Shown: piece by piece, positions 13,901 to 26,378 of the stretch
Numbering within the stretch: position 1 is the stretch's first letter
Layout: every line of letters begins with the position of its first letter
DNA from: Heterobilharzia americana
Taxonomy: Eukaryota > Platyhelminthes > Trematoda > Strigeidida > Schistosomatidae
Length of the DNA: 64,000 bases
Assembly: GCA_944470555.2 (NCBI GenBank)
Contig: CALYCZ020000098.1
Span: forward strand, 1-64,000
Reading direction: 5' to 3'
Notes under the pieces: model-generated
What the model saw: only the letters and a program-made list of their open reading frames with translations
Database searches by the model: none
What the model was told of the DNA's origin: nothing
Position numbers and translations under genes: made by a program

Positions 13901-14211
13901 ATTTATACTCATTTAGATACGAATCTGACGATTTCGAATCCTGCGTCAGCAGTGACATTAGACTACGCGCATATTTTGTATTACTCCAGTGTGCATTCGA
14001 GCATACGGGGAAAACAGTATGCTCTAGAACTCCGTGTAAATAAATAACCCATCATCATTCCAACTCAAAACAGAGTAAAAACTATTATCACTCCTCAATC
14101 CAGCAAGGGTATTATCAACTAAGTCACACAATGCAGTGAAACAGTAACTATTCAACGACTAACATGGTTGCTTATTTCCGCAGCACAGTTGAATGATATC
14201 ATTTCACTCCT
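7913..14211. other. No gene recognised
   Basis: About 6.3 kb of AT-rich sequence downstream of the last proposed exon of the RBM18-like gene. Open frames here (for example 9,251-9,544 and 12,656-12,949) have no recognisable domain and no convincing splice context. The first 140 bases below 14,212 would be 3' UTR if the exon at 14,212 is right. Confidence 0.4.
10482..10501. repeat. 20-bp perfect palindrome
   Basis: AGCGTGACTGCAGTCACGCT is its own reverse complement and includes a PstI-type CTGCAG centre. No adjoining symmetry is visible. Function is unknown. Confidence 0.7.
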
Positions 14212-14269
14212 CTATTCTTCAAACTCTTGCCAACGTTCGTGGTCATCATGTTCATGCACATCTACCAGG
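14212..14269 (-). CDS. RBM18: Candidate terminal exon of the RBM18-like gene
   Basis: After a T-rich tract and an AACTAG acceptor (AG at 14,271-14,270), 58 bp read LVDVHEHDDHERWQEFEE and then TAG. The first base completes the CA left by exon 3 (giving His), so the phase fits, and the total length comes to that expected of the family. The acidic tail has a coding look, but the exon is short, 5.4 kb away, and does not resemble the human C-terminus. A missed exon or a different end is quite possible. Confidence 0.35.
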
Positions 14270-15194
14270 CTAGTTGTGTCAGTCAACATAAAAACCAAAA
14301 AAATATGGAAAGAATGTACTTTCAATAAAGTACATGACCTTAAGTAGTCAGAAGTAAGACTCATTAAAATCCAAAAATACCACAAATTCTGTTGTTTCTG
14401 TATGGACAATGATCACATAACACAAGCCGCATGCTTCTAAGCATACCACACAAATTCTAATTGTTCACCGCCACTCTACAATCAACAACATTATTATCAT
14501 AATGACTGCAATGCACCTGCCCAGTAACACTTACTGAACATAGTACAACGCGATGTATTGCCACATAACGTGATACCTCACTAGCTCAATTTACAACTAT
14601 TCATAATAATGTTATGCAGAGAGGAGATTTCAAAATTCAACACACTGCTGATGCAGGTATGCACATAAGTAGGTCATTGCTACAGAAGATTTTTCCAAGT
14701 AAACAAGTTAAGAAATACAAAGTAATTAGGAGTTTGACCTCCAGGCTTCTTAATGAAGTTCTACAATTTAACACAGTGTAGAATATTTATTTACCTATTT
14801 TATGAGGATATCGTGTGGAGCGTGTTAGTCAAAGGCATTACAAAATCTTTGCATTTAGTCGACATTATAGCAACATTAGACGCTGATAACCTCTCACATC
14901 AAGTGGCTAGAACGTTAGGCAGAACACTTTTAAGCCCTGTACAACTGGCCCTTAGCATCGCGTTAGCTGCTGTGGTTCCCCTCATCCACATGTCTCGATA
15001 TCAGTCATCGTTTATCACGTCGCTTACTGTCAGTTGATACTAAAGATTATTTGGCCTGTTTCACCACTGGATTGGCCAACAACAAGCCTTTATAACCGAT
15101 TCCGCCGATTATATTCGTCTTGTCTCCCCTCCATAATGGACTGCTCAGCTTGCAAAATCTCTTCTTCAGTGATTTACCTGCATCCTGTACCATG
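14270..15194. other. Intron 3 sequence, nothing recognised
   Basis: No coding family, RNA gene or clear repeat is visible. The frame at 14,753-15,037 on the plus strand has no recognisable motif. The stretch just before 15,195 could be decayed upstream sequence of the Penelope-like element. Confidence 0.4.
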
Positions 15195-16110
15195 ATCATA
15201 CAAAATGGATCAACCAGTCAGTTATCCTATTAAACACATAGTAGACTTTGGAAACACTCCTATTTATGACTATTTATGACTAAATATTTAGCGATGCTAC
15301 TAGGTCCAATTAGAAACCGTTCTAAATCGAGACATACTAACTCTTATGACTTGAAACGTAGATTGGATGACATACATCTAGATGACGATGAAAAAATGGT
15401 TAGTTTTGATGTAGCTAGTTTGTATACTAACATACCGATTGGCATGGTTCTGGAAGCAATTAGAAACGAGCTCAATAATGACCATGAGCCTACACTACGA
15501 GCTAACGTACCAATAGATGATACCATGCTACGAGTACAGCTATGCCTAACTTCCACAATCTTTAAGTTTCAGAATAAAATATACAAACAAACAGGAGTTG
15601 CCATGGCATCACCAATATCTCCTATTATGGCCGACATATTTATAGATAGTTGGGAACAGATGGCTGTAGGAACATTTAGTCCGGATCCAAAAATATAGTC
15701 CCCAGATGTAGACGACATGTTTACAGTGTTGAAATCGGGGAACGTGCATAGTTTCTTCACACATAAATTCAGTAATCAACGCAATCCAATGAACTAGAAA
15801 ATGGTAAAGATGAAGTGGACATGTTGGATTGCATAATAAAACTGAAACAAGATGGGAGTTTAGACAACAGTGTCTACAAAAAGCCTTCATATTCAAATCG
15901 TTACTTGGACTTCAAATCCTCTCACCCTACGCCAGTCAGTTAAAGTTGGCCTGGTAAAGTGTCTAGATAACAGAGCCAAAAAGCTTACTAGTTAAACATA
16001 AGATTTAAGACAAGAAATCAGATACAGTAGAGAAACTTTCTCATCAACAATTACTCTCTCAAACTGATTGATAAGTTCCTTAGGAATCGTAAGAAAAATG
16101 TAAATAACAC
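15195..16110 (+). mobile_element. Penelope-like element, RT domain, decayed
   Basis: The conceptual reading, across frameshifts, follows Penelope-like RT in order: a 'PIVDFxNTPIYD' segment, 'KYLAMLLGPI' (15,276), 'KMVSFDVASLYTNIPI' (15,390-15,440), 'IYKQTGVAMASPISPIMADIF' split near 15,580-15,645, 'VDDMFTVLKSG' (15,708-15,740; the VDD catalytic pair), then 'VDMLDCIIKLKQDGS' and 'VYKKP..SNRYLDF'. The RT thumb region fades at about 16,100. No GIY-YIG endonuclease is seen, so the element is 3'-truncated. The 140-codon open frame at 15,276-15,698 is the best preserved part. It lies in intron 3 of the host gene, antisense to it. Confidence 0.8.
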
Positions 16111-16131
16111 AGGTGTCAATAGTAGTAATAA

Positions 16132-16176
16132 TGATGGGCAGTGGCTAGCAGTGGAATCCAGGATGCACATGCATAC
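16132..16176. repeat. SM-alpha-like fragment
   Basis: TGATGGGCAGTGGCTAGCAG and the following GGAATCCAGGATGCAC repeat the words around the hammerhead relic at 7,826-7,855. The ribozyme core itself (GAAA and CTGATGA positions) is absent here. It follows directly on the decayed end of the Penelope-like element. Confidence 0.55.
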
Positions 16177-18264
16177 ATGTATGTTTTCCTTTGTTAAAAA
16201 AACACAAGAATGAAAAAAGTGTGTTAAAAATATAGGCTAAATGTTGTATTCTATGTGATCGATAAAAGGTTAATCAATCAAGACTGTTGAAGTCATACAA
16301 TAACTGATATCCACTGAAGCAAAGTGAAACGTAGAAAGGCTCGAGGACACACAAATAATTCACTTACTTCGGTAGGCAACCAGTATTACAAGTAGTAGTG
16401 CATGAAGCACACACTTCAGTGTGCCAACACACGCATATCAGCTATTTTAAGCACAATATGACCTCAACACCAGCTTAATAGGGCTTTAGCAAAATACCTT
16501 CACAAACAATAAGTAAATAAAAAATCATACAACCAATCTAACAGTAAGCGTTGAGACATAAGTAGAGAGAGAGATTCACTGTCTATCAGTGGCATGATAA
16601 GGGAAAGCTCAGCTGGAAACTGGATTCTGGAACTGTCACCACAAACTCGTGAGCGATTCAACCGTTAGTGAAATAAGAAGGTATCAAAATAACAGGTGGT
16701 CAACCTATCTGTTTACATTAAAACGTTCCAGCAGAAAAAATTAAGGTGGTTGTCGGTAGTGAGTTATTCAATGGGAAACCGAACAGTATGATTCTTTAGG
16801 CTACAGTTCAGCGGTTTTAATAATTCATACTCAACTGGTTGGTTCATGGAATCTACATTACGCCCACCAGATTACACTTTTCAAAAATAGCAAATGCAAT
16901 AGAATAGACAGAAATTCACACTCCACAATGGTCACTTTTCCATGAAACATGTGGCAAAAAGATAGAAATTAGGAGAAAATTTCATTTCTGTCGTAACAGA
17001 AGGAAAGTCAAAATATGAAAACCATTTAAAAAAGGGACTCATCACATAACAAATCGAACACAGTGAAACATTATGCTGTGTCGCTATAATTAGGGTTCTA
17101 TCAACCTTCTCGGCAAATAAAACTCAATTAGCACTAAGGTCTTCAAAATTAAATAGTGTTTAATCTGTTCTCTACTCCACGCTTTCCGTCTTCCATTGTG
17201 TAACTGCATTTCTCATTCCACACTTATTTGTACGTTTATTTTATACTACTCATTTATGATAAGTAGCATTACTTTTATTTCGATCATTTCGTTACGGTGT
17301 TACGAAGTAGTATCCCATCCTCTTCTTTTCAAACTCTACCCCCTGCTATCCTGTTCTTTTTATGCACTTTCTCAACTGTTGGTTACCCATTTCATATGCA
17401 TTGTTCTGGACAACGTGTGCGTTTTACCTCAGTAATAACCCTCGGTTAGTCGCATAATTCAGCTACCTACTATTTACGCATTTCCACCGTTGCACTCACT
17501 TGATAACAACATAAATATCTGAATACCTCATGATTTCAGGTAACTACTTTCCGTTATCAAGAATCACAGACTACCCTCGTAGTACAGTATTCCGAGTTTT
17601 GACTTCAGGATCTTTATGAGTCCATCAGACGTCAAATTTCAATTTCCCCTACGAAATTTATATCACCGTTTCCATCTGGTGAGCTGATGGAATAAATTAC
17701 AGAAATTCCATGCCATAGTTGTTGGGCACTAGTCTTAGAAAACAAAATAAATTCTGTTCTATCAGGAAGCCAAGAAAGGCTGACAAAACTGGGGAGAAAA
17801 CTGGAAATTTGATAGTACGCGGTGAATCGTGAAGTAAGTAAATATGCTAGCCGCCTACTCCTCTCTTTGAAAAAGTTGACCCATAAAAAAGTAAGTGAGT
17901 GGTCAAAAACAATACAGATCAGCTGCAGAAATTTACACAGTGGAATTGAAATGGACTGATCCAAATTGGAACACTTCAAAGCAGAAAATTAGGAAACATC
18001 AATAATAGGAATATGGAAGATTTATTAAAAGAAACTAAAAAATGAACTAGAATGACACATTAGGATATATTCATGGAATACTATGATGTCAGAGGTATAG
18101 AGGAGAATCAAGTGAATGGCTTTCTTCCATACCCAACAGGCATTATGCCACTCATGGCACCTGACTAATTAACGAAGAACGAGCATACACAGCAACAGTC
18201 CACTATGCTTTGCCACACAGTTGTGAGAAATAGTTTTTCGAAGTAGAAGATAGGTTACAGGTTA
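16177..18264. other. Intron 3 sequence, nothing recognised
   Basis: Unique-looking AT-rich sequence with no recognisable coding or RNA feature on either strand. The frame at 17,632-17,979 (minus) has no motif I know. Confidence 0.4.
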
Positions 18265-18672
18265 TTGATCACAATGTTGAGGCAAGGAAGATAAGTCAGT
18301 CGATGACGCTGTGAACTGTCACCAACTGAGTTGGCCTGCAGATATGTTGGGCATATCGAGGCATAGCCCAGCTCAACGTGTAATATTAGCGAAGTAGGGT
18401 TAGTATGTGAGAAGGTGACCAGACCGAGATGTGGCACCAGTCCATGAAGTCTAACTCTTGGTCCAAGCCATGTAGACAGGTTTAGACTACCCAAGTAAGA
18501 CCATCTAGATGCTGGGAATCTACGATTGGCGAATCTTTGTGATATGGCTTAAAATCTGTAACGATGATAGAAATTCACGCAGTCTCTGCCACCTTCCATT
18601 TCCTCTCATTTACTTCCACCTAATTTTATGGTATGCCAGTATGAAGTGTGGCAACTTGAACTGATACACTAC
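18265..18672 (+). mobile_element. RTE-type LINE 3' end relic (second family)
   Basis: With frameshifts it reads like the C-terminus of an SR2-type RTE protein: an 'RL(R)WLGHVLRM' equivalent at about 18,330, 'GQTKTWHQSMKSL' equivalent at 18,420-18,455, then 'LSHVGR.RLP'. The tail (18,590-18,665) matches the tail of the copy at 24,295-24,690, including ATGAAGTGTGGCAACTTGAA against ATGAGGTGTGGAAACTTGGA. It is heavily decayed and lies in intron 3. Confidence 0.6.
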
Positions 18673-19721
18673 TGCACCAAGTTATGTGTTGATCTATCCG
18701 TCTATCAAGTGAATGAATAAGCGAAACCACAATTGTTATATCTGCAACTAAATAAACCACTCAACCAAACAAAATGCAGTGCCTAATACAGTTAATTTCA
18801 TGGTTTGAAACCATATTTCCATCTATCCCTCTTTCACTAAATTCAAATGATAGTCATGATAATCAATGTCGAGAAAGGTGATTGTTAAGCTGTGAAAGCG
18901 TACAAACAGCAAACAGTTAGACAAGCAATAACAAAAGCATCTCATTCAAACTTACGAAATAAAAATTATTGTTTCAATGAACCTTTTCAGGAATAGCAAG
19001 CAAACTTTTCGAAATTTTACAAAGCCTTATTATAATGACGTTTATGCGGTACAAAAACAGACAATTAAACATGACTGCCATGGATAAAACACTCACAAGG
19101 AGTCTTAAAATTTGGACCTTGAGAATTCGCCTTGCAATTTTGATGAAGACCAAGTTTCCCATACAAGTCAGGTATGAAAATATGGGAAGACAACATGGAT
19201 GAAGAATTGGGAAATGTATCACCGACTGACATCTTGGGAGGACTAAAATGAATGGATGAAAAAAGCAGGAAGCAAAATATTCTTTAAACAAAGCACCAGA
19301 ACTAGCTTTCTAAATAAATTTTAATATGGCTAGATATATTCACTGATAACAACTCCATACCAACAGCACTTTTCTTTTCCTTAATTATTCTATTGCTGTT
19401 TTATCCTCCTTGTTAATTAATCCTATCGTTTTGTTGCAAACAGTAGTAAACTGATCGGTCGCTATACAGCAAGCAAGCTCATGTTGCTCAATCCCAAGGT
19501 GCTCAGTGAATGCCATCGATCACCATTCCAGAGTAGCCATTCAGATAAATAACTTAACACCACTACGGATTAATGTTTGATGCTTGAGAGTATTAGACAA
19601 GAAACACCGGATTCAAATTTCCTTTGATGGAACCCAGCAAAAAAGATTTTACAAAAAATTAACTAATGCTGCTCGTGTCGTTGAAGGGAATACACTATCA
19701 AAAATGAAAATCAAAACATAC
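18673..19721. other. Intron 3 sequence, nothing recognised
   Basis: No supported feature. The open frame at 18,974-19,291 (minus) is hydrophobic and unremarkable. Confidence 0.4.
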
Positions 19722-19964
19722 TGGATAGGATGTTCATCACAGGTAGCTCTATCCAAGCATTTTTCAACATGACCAGATGTGATAATTGTTGAATCACATA
19801 CATCCATTACAGTAGCTAATTGCGCTTCACGTTGTTTGGCTTCCTCGATTATTCGAAGCTTTGTAACCTCGTCCGAAGCACGTTGTGCAACTATCAATTC
19901 ATCTCGAGTTGGTCGAGCCGGCCTCGCAACCAAAGTGTATCCATGAAAATCCAAACCATCCAAC
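19722..19964 (-). CDS. RBM18: RBM18-like exon 3, end of RRM and helical tail
   Basis: The acceptor is ACACAG (AG at 19,966-19,965) and the donor GTATGT (GT at 19,721-19,720). The first base completes the Ala codon split after exon 2. It encodes LDGLDFHGYTLVARPARP, the loop and fourth strand of the RRM, then a charged helix-forming stretch (RDELIVAQRASDEVTKL, EEAKQREAQLATV) and ends with two bases of a codon (CA). It is fully open (81 codons). The strand-4 end matches RRM structure well; the tail is not alignable to human RBM18 by eye. Confidence 0.75.
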
Positions 19965-20555
19965 CTGTGTTCCACAATGATAACAGTCACAAGTTTATTA
20001 CTTTAGACACGAAAGCATATAGAAACTGGAAAACAATAAATAATATGTGCTAAAATATAAAGTAAACGAACTCAACTCGAGACCTACAATGACTGGGTAT
20101 TTCTTTATATTATCTCATGCTTTACAGAAATGCATCGACAGTTAGGTTGACAAAAAAGAATTTAGTGGAGTGAAAATAATAGGACCAACAGTAGCCAGAA
20201 ATGCATTTAAAATAAAGAAGTTACGCCAATGTGGTTAATGTTATAAACACAAGTGGTTTCAATCAAATTCAATAATCAGCAAAGCTGGTTGTGCACATAT
20301 CACAAATTTCACTGGACCAATTTATTCGGAATATGACTTGAAATTTACGAGAATATTTGTTCTGCTAACATTTGATACACACCTTTATCATGCAATAGAA
20401 ACGCGTCATTTTGGCCTAGAGAAATAAGGAATGAAGGTATAGTGAACCTGAATAATAATTATTCCCTATTTGTGTTGAAGCTGGCAAATGAATGGATGAT
20501 ACCCTTTCACTGAAGTAATATAATAAGCATGCAACTGGAGTCTCAACCTCGCCCA
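19965..20555. other. Intron 2 sequence, nothing recognised
   Basis: AT-rich sequence between exon 3 and the RTE copy; no feature seen. Confidence 0.4.
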
Positions 20556-22893
20556 GTTCACAAGTTCACTAGTTTACTAGCCGGTCCTAAGCCCGAATAA
20601 AGAGGGAAGGTTGGATAGCATACGGCTAGCACAACCCTACCCCGAAAAACCAATCCAATCGCTAAAGAAACTTCAAAGCACAGCGTAAATATAAGAATAA
20701 AAATAAACTTATTCCTCACTGGAATAGGAGAGACGAAATGATACCAGTTGGTAAAACCTTCGAGAAGCCAATAGGCCGATATGTCTTCTCTTCGCTCGAT
20801 GAAAGCAAAAGTAAGAATGAGGACATGGAATGTCCGCACAATGTTTGAAGCTGGCTAACAAGGCTGGCCAGATTGCCAAAGAGATGGGAAGACATGGCAT
20901 AGAAGTGCTAGGAATCTGCAAAAGCAGATGAAATGGAAGTAGACTCTTCAAACTGTCAACTGTAGAGTCAATAATCTACTCCGATATTATCACCCAAACG
21001 ACAACCACCAGCACACTGAGTTTTCGAGTGGCTACCACGATGTGCTCAAGAGCATCAAAGGCTCTCATGTAGTGGTAACCAATCTCCTCCAAGATCAGGA
21101 TCATGACAGCAAGATTCAACTCAAAAGGAAGGAAAGTCAAAATCATACAATGCAACGCTATGCACATACAAATAATGCAAATCAAGAAAAAGAGGAATTC
21201 TACAGACAACTACAATCAGTACTGGACAAGACTCCAGTTGGCGACATCAAGATTCTAATGGGTGATAGGAATGCCAAACTGGGAGCAGATAACACGGGAA
21301 CAGAAGTCATCATGGGTCGAGGGGCTGAAAGCCGAGAAAGCAGCATGACTAGGTGGAATTCTTCCAGAAACACTAAAAACAGACGCAGAGACAACAGCGG
21401 GCATGCTCACACCACTACTGCAGAAGGTTTGCAAGGAGGGAAGGAAAGATACCTGTCGACTGGAAGAAGGGCTACCTTGTCAAACTCCCAAAGAAGGAAG
21501 GCCTAAGCCTTTGCAAGAACTGGCGAGGTATTATGTTGCTGTCTACTTCAAGCAAAATACTAAGCCGCATCATCCTGGAGAGAATAAAAGGTAAACGCTC
21601 TGGATTCAAAATTACGACCGGAACAGAGTGGCTGGCTTCAGGAAAAACAAATGTGCAGATAAAATTGTAACGCTACGTATCATCATAGAACAGAGCATAG
21701 AATGGCAATCAACTCCTTACCTCAACTTCATAGACTTCTAAAAGGCCTTCGATAGCATCGACCGAGAAGTCATTTGGAAACTGCTTCAAAACTACGATTT
21801 TAGTGTCACAAACCTTCATCAACCTCATTCAATAACAGCTGTATAGTATATGATGCTACATGCCAAGTGATTCACAATGGAAAGTTCAGTGACGCCTTTG
21901 AAGTGAAGACAGGAGTGAGACAAGGTTGCCACCTACTATCACCGATCATTCTCCTGATTGCGGTCTACTGGACTGGATCGGATCATGCAACAAACTGTAA
22001 GGAGTGAGAAGATTGGCACAGGCTGGCTGGACTGATGAAGAAGAAGATTTAGATTTCGCCGATGATGATTTATATCTAGTGTCGCACAAACTCGAAGATC
22101 TACGGGCTAAAACTAACAAGTTGGCAGAAAAGGCGATGCAGCGAAGACGGGATTTCAGGTAAACGTAGAGAAGACAGAGGTGATGAAGAAACCCAACGAC
22201 CACCAACAGCAATAAGCATCAACCACCATCAACGAGAGAAACCTAAAAGGAGTAGTCTCTTTCACCTAACTAGGCAGCATCGTTTCAACTACAGGCAGAG
22301 GCGGGATAAATGACGACGTCAAAGCCAGGATCGGGAAGACAGCAAGACAGGCTTTCATTAACCTGAAATCAGTGTGGAGATCTACTGCACTGCACTCGGC
22401 ACAAAGCGTGAACAACATCCAGATTTTCAACACCAACATCAAGTCAGTGCTTCTATATGGTTCATTCGGAAACTTGACGTCACGAAAAGCATTTCCAACA
22501 AACTACAGACATATATCAACAGCTGTCTGCGCTCGATACTGAAGATCAGATGGCCAGAAAGAACAAGCAACAAGGAACTCCGGCTGACTCGAACCAACCA
22601 ACCAAGAACCCATCGCCTAACAAATATGCAGAAGAAAGTAGAGATGAATTAGGCATACACTGAGAAGACCATTCGCAGACATCACATGCCAGGCCAGGCC
22701 CTCGAGTGGAACCCAGAGGGGAAATGAGGAGTTGGGCGTCCGAGGGTGGCATGGAGGAGATCATGTGAGGAAGAAATGAAAGCTTGTGGGCAGCTGCAGA
22801 GCCAGGTTGAAAAGACTGCAGAGAACAGAGTGAAGTGGGGACGTGTTACTAAAGTCCTATGTTCCACTAGTAACCCAAAGGACAAATAATAAT
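20556..22893 (+). mobile_element. RTE-clade LINE copy R2, internally deleted
   Basis: Same family as R1 and R4 but with its 5' part. A GC-richer leader (20,560-20,790) is followed by the apurinic-type endonuclease start ('RTWNVRTMFEAG' at about 20,818), a later endonuclease segment ('EEFYRQLQSVLDKTP', 'IKILMGDRNAKLG' at 21,196-21,290), then directly the RT start ('ETLKTDAETTAGMLTPLLQKV' equivalent, 21,370), palm remnants (21,740-21,990) and the C-terminal tail, ending in AATAATAAT near 22,893. The deletion between endonuclease and RT and several frameshifts show it is dead. It lies in intron 2, antisense to the host gene. Confidence 0.85.
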
Positions 22894-23059
22894 GACACTG
22901 ATAATTTAAATTTCACAGAAATATATGTACACTCAACAGATGAATGGCGAAACAAAACATATTCCATCAGAAAAAAAGTACAAAATTTGTCACTTGCTGG
23001 GAGAGTTGTATTGGTTGTTGGAAAGCTAAATACGAGTGTGAAGTCCACAGCAGTTATAA

Positions 23060-23410
23060 AGAAAATGGAGTATTTATTACGATGCAGTTGTGAGAACGAA
23101 CAGAAATGCTTAACGATTGATAATTGAGACGGTTCAACCCAAGTAATTAGCAAAGAGATCCAAAGACTGGTAATCAGATAAGTTTATAGTATCTCACACT
23201 GAAAACATTTATTTGTGAAAACACACTATTTATAGAGTTTACAGTAACCTCGAAAGACAAGGAATAATTAGAACATTTAAACAGGCAGAAGAAAATCAGA
23301 ATCTCAACGGGTAATATGACATGTGACCCATGTGCGGGAAAAAGAGCGCGAAGAAAAACAGTTCAAATATATACAAATTTTAAGTATGGAGTATAAGGGA
23401 TACATACACT
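23060..23410 (+). repeat. Dispersed repeat, copy 1 (possible solo LTR)
   Basis: From about GTGAGAACGAACAGAAATGC onward it runs in parallel with 27,015-27,365: shared words include GACAAGGAAT, ACATTTAAA, TGTGACCCATGTGCGG, AAAGAGC and CAGTTCAAATATATACA. Identity by eye is roughly 75-80%. There is no coding frame. The TATA-like ATATATA near the end and the lack of a poly-A or triplet tail would suit a solo LTR, but no target duplication was found. Confidence 0.6.
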
Positions 23411-24294
23411 CCTAATAGTATTCTATCCACATTTTCTAACTACTCTATATAGTTACTCCCTATTTCATGATCAGTCATCGAGTATTTATTAGTAAATATC
23501 TTAATCGCAGAGATGCAAACCCAATCGTATGAACCTTCGTTAGATGTCATGAAACTTCACTGACATGTTCAAAACCTCCCCAGTTGAGACAAAACAACTT
23601 CAACTGATCAAGTTGCAATTCACTACACTCACTGTTTGCTATAATAGTTATGGAATTGTTTACTCTATCGGAAGAGATAATTAGTTCAACAATTCTAGCG
23701 TGTATGATGATATTTCACCTTGATAATGAAGTCACTGATCATTAACTGAGAACAAACACAGTTATAAATGCCTTAGTGAAAAATAGGCTCATTGTTGCGA
23801 TTGTGCGACACTCAACTCACCATCCTTCTGTCTATCCCTAATTTCTTGTCAAGGCTAATTATTTGGCCTTACCAAACTAAATAATTTCAAATATAATTGG
23901 TTATCATTGTCCTTAAAAAGGGCGTAAATAAGAGACGGGTCAGTCTTAGTACTTTCCAGGTTGGTTATCATTTTATGTCACCGATGAGCACTTACAATGG
24001 TTGAGTGCTGCATAGGCTACAAACCAACTACTTGTAAATTGGATCAACTTGATCACACTGGCTCAAAAGAGTATTTTCAGCTCAACCTTCCTACTGTGTA
24101 GAATGAAGGAAGTCACACAATACACCAGAAATATTTTCAAACTTGAAGATGGCACTGAATTTCACTCATCTAAATCTTTTACAACAGTATTTATCTTCAT
24201 GAACAGAGGTAGGGATACGACTATACCAGATCACAGAAGGCTACCTACACATTCTTGTTGTAGTAATCCCTACTATAGAAACTAACATACTAAG
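23411..24294. other. Intron 2 sequence, nothing recognised
   Basis: No supported feature on either strand. Confidence 0.4.
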
Positions 24295-24690
24295 AGACAT
24301 GATGATATGGTTTCAAACTTGGGAAGAGGCTTGGGATGGTCAGACTAAAATGTGGCATCACTACATCAAGTCCTTGACTGATGATTTGAACCATGTTGGG
24401 AGAGTCACATTAGCCAGTTGGGGTCCATGTTACAACAAAAACCAGTGGTTAGCGACTCTAGGTGATATCCTGTAGAAACGAGGTCAATGGTGCAGATGCA
24501 TCCACACTTTATCTGCGCCTTAAACGCTACACAGAACCCAGAATTTCCTCATTACTCTCTTCTCTTTCTCACTACTTTTTACTACTTTTGAGAGCCTTTT
24601 CTCTCTCTTTTCATCTTTCGACTTACTGCTTTGTTACTTGTTGTGTTGATATGAGGTGTGGAAACTTGGACCATTGTGGGTAATATCTAA
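24295..24690 (+). mobile_element. RTE-type LINE 3' end relic (second family)
   Basis: The start reads, with frameshifts, 'GK(R)LGMVRLKCGI' against the family 'GGQTKTWHQ', then 'SHVGR', 'GW(G)P', 'QWL.TLGDI', 'NEVNGADAS' for the final 'NQWRRCIH' block. A pyrimidine-rich 3' UTR (24,540-24,620) follows, ending in the tail shared with 18,640-18,670. It sits in intron 2. Confidence 0.6.
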
Positions 24691-26378
24691 CCTTAAGTTA
24701 ATATTGATTAGTTTGAAACTTGGAAAACCTGGTGGGTCTGAAACCAGAGTGGAACACGCTTCCAAAATTGTCACAACTTTACCTTCAACTTAAAAACGAT
24801 TTCCAGAAACTATGAGACAAAGAGTAACAAATTAGGATCACTCACAATGACAATTTAAGTACCAGTTAACATAACCTCAGCGACAAACGAACAAGGTGAG
24901 AAGTTAAGGAATGCAAAGACTGAAAAGAAGAACATGAGATAAAACCAAATCCGTTAACTACCCAAAGATTAAGAATGCATGTGTCGTTAACATAGCAACC
25001 AATTTCGAATTATATCATCTAAAGACCAACAACAATCAGAGGTATCGTAATGATTTTCTCGAACTTCTGTTACTGAAATTAGCGTCGCACCCCAGTGCAG
25101 GTGGTGGCTATAAATGACCCAAGTCCAGTGAAAACTGAAAATGTCATCAGATGGATCGTACCACTTAAACCTAACCACAAAGTAGCTCACTCATTGGTTC
25201 AATCAAATGAAGACAATACTTTCATAATATCATCGATGAAGAATCTCTAGTTTTCAAATGGCTTCCATCTTCAAACGATTATCTCATATACTGGCACAAG
25301 AATCACTGTTGCACAGTAGACCCACTTTCCAGTAAACATTTAGAGGTCCCATCAACTCAACAAATGAAATACAATGGCAAATAAATTTCTGGAAGAATTC
25401 GTCGGTAGCAGTCCATTAGGATATTTATCATTGTTAATGTTTATTATTGAAAAGGCAAATTTTAATAAAGCAAGAGTATCAAGAAATGTGCTACGTAAAC
25501 CAATATTAAAACATTAGTTATAAAGAGGGGAGGAAGGGAAAAAGAAGTAAAAGCAAAGCAGACAGATTACACAGAGAGCGTTCTCATAAGATACATTTAC
25601 TACTTTTATCTCACTTTTCGGTAACAAAACAAATAAGAAAGCTATAGAGCGACTACTACTAGTTTCAATTTTCAGCCATGTTTCATAAAGTCTGCAGCCA
25701 TCGAGTTCCATGACTTATAAGACCCCAAACAGGGAGTCCTGAGGCATCAAGATTCCGATCAAGTACAAATATCCGGAAACGTACTTGTAACACATGCCCA
25801 GAATGGGTCCTTACTGATAACTACGGAGAAAACAGTGGTTAAGAATAGTCATCGAAAATCCTCGCCTAAAAGACCAGATTTGACATGAGCAGAGTACAAC
25901 AATGTGGATTAACGCAGATTATATCTATTCGTTAGAAGATAATCAGACATCTCTTAAGCATCAGAAATGAAATAGGTTAGTAAATGTCAAATGAACCTTT
26001 GGTGTGTGAACTGACATTTTATCCAGGAGTGACAGAGCTCCCAAAATAAGATAGGCAGTCAACCCACAAAATCAATAGTTCTTAAACTAGACACCCACGG
26101 TACAGCAACCCTGAAGAGCCACTCCAACAAATGATACAACTAACTTAACCACTATTTTGAGGTAACAGAACTGTCTTTATTCGTACTTGTGCAAACCTTG
26201 AGTTTGTTAAATAATTGAGCTTCAACCACTATTCCAGAACACGACACTGTTCATATATATAGTGAAGTAAATTATATTCTTTTATTACTGGTGTTGTGAA
26301 TTTACATCGTGTGGTCACACTGGCTCAGTAAATTTTATCAGTGCTTATCTAATCGAAACGTAAGAAAAACAAACTTAC
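24691..26378. other. Intron 2 sequence next to exon 2, nothing recognised
   Basis: No family recognised on either strand. Confidence 0.4.

Noticed and set aside
19649..19990. 113-codon minus-strand frame taken as a whole gene
   Set aside because: Only 19,722-19,964 is bounded by splice sites and fits the RRM; the ends are intron sequence.
22843..23127. Possible host exon after the RTE tail
   Set aside because: It begins inside the RTE 3' end and runs into the dispersed repeat at 23,060; no family resemblance.
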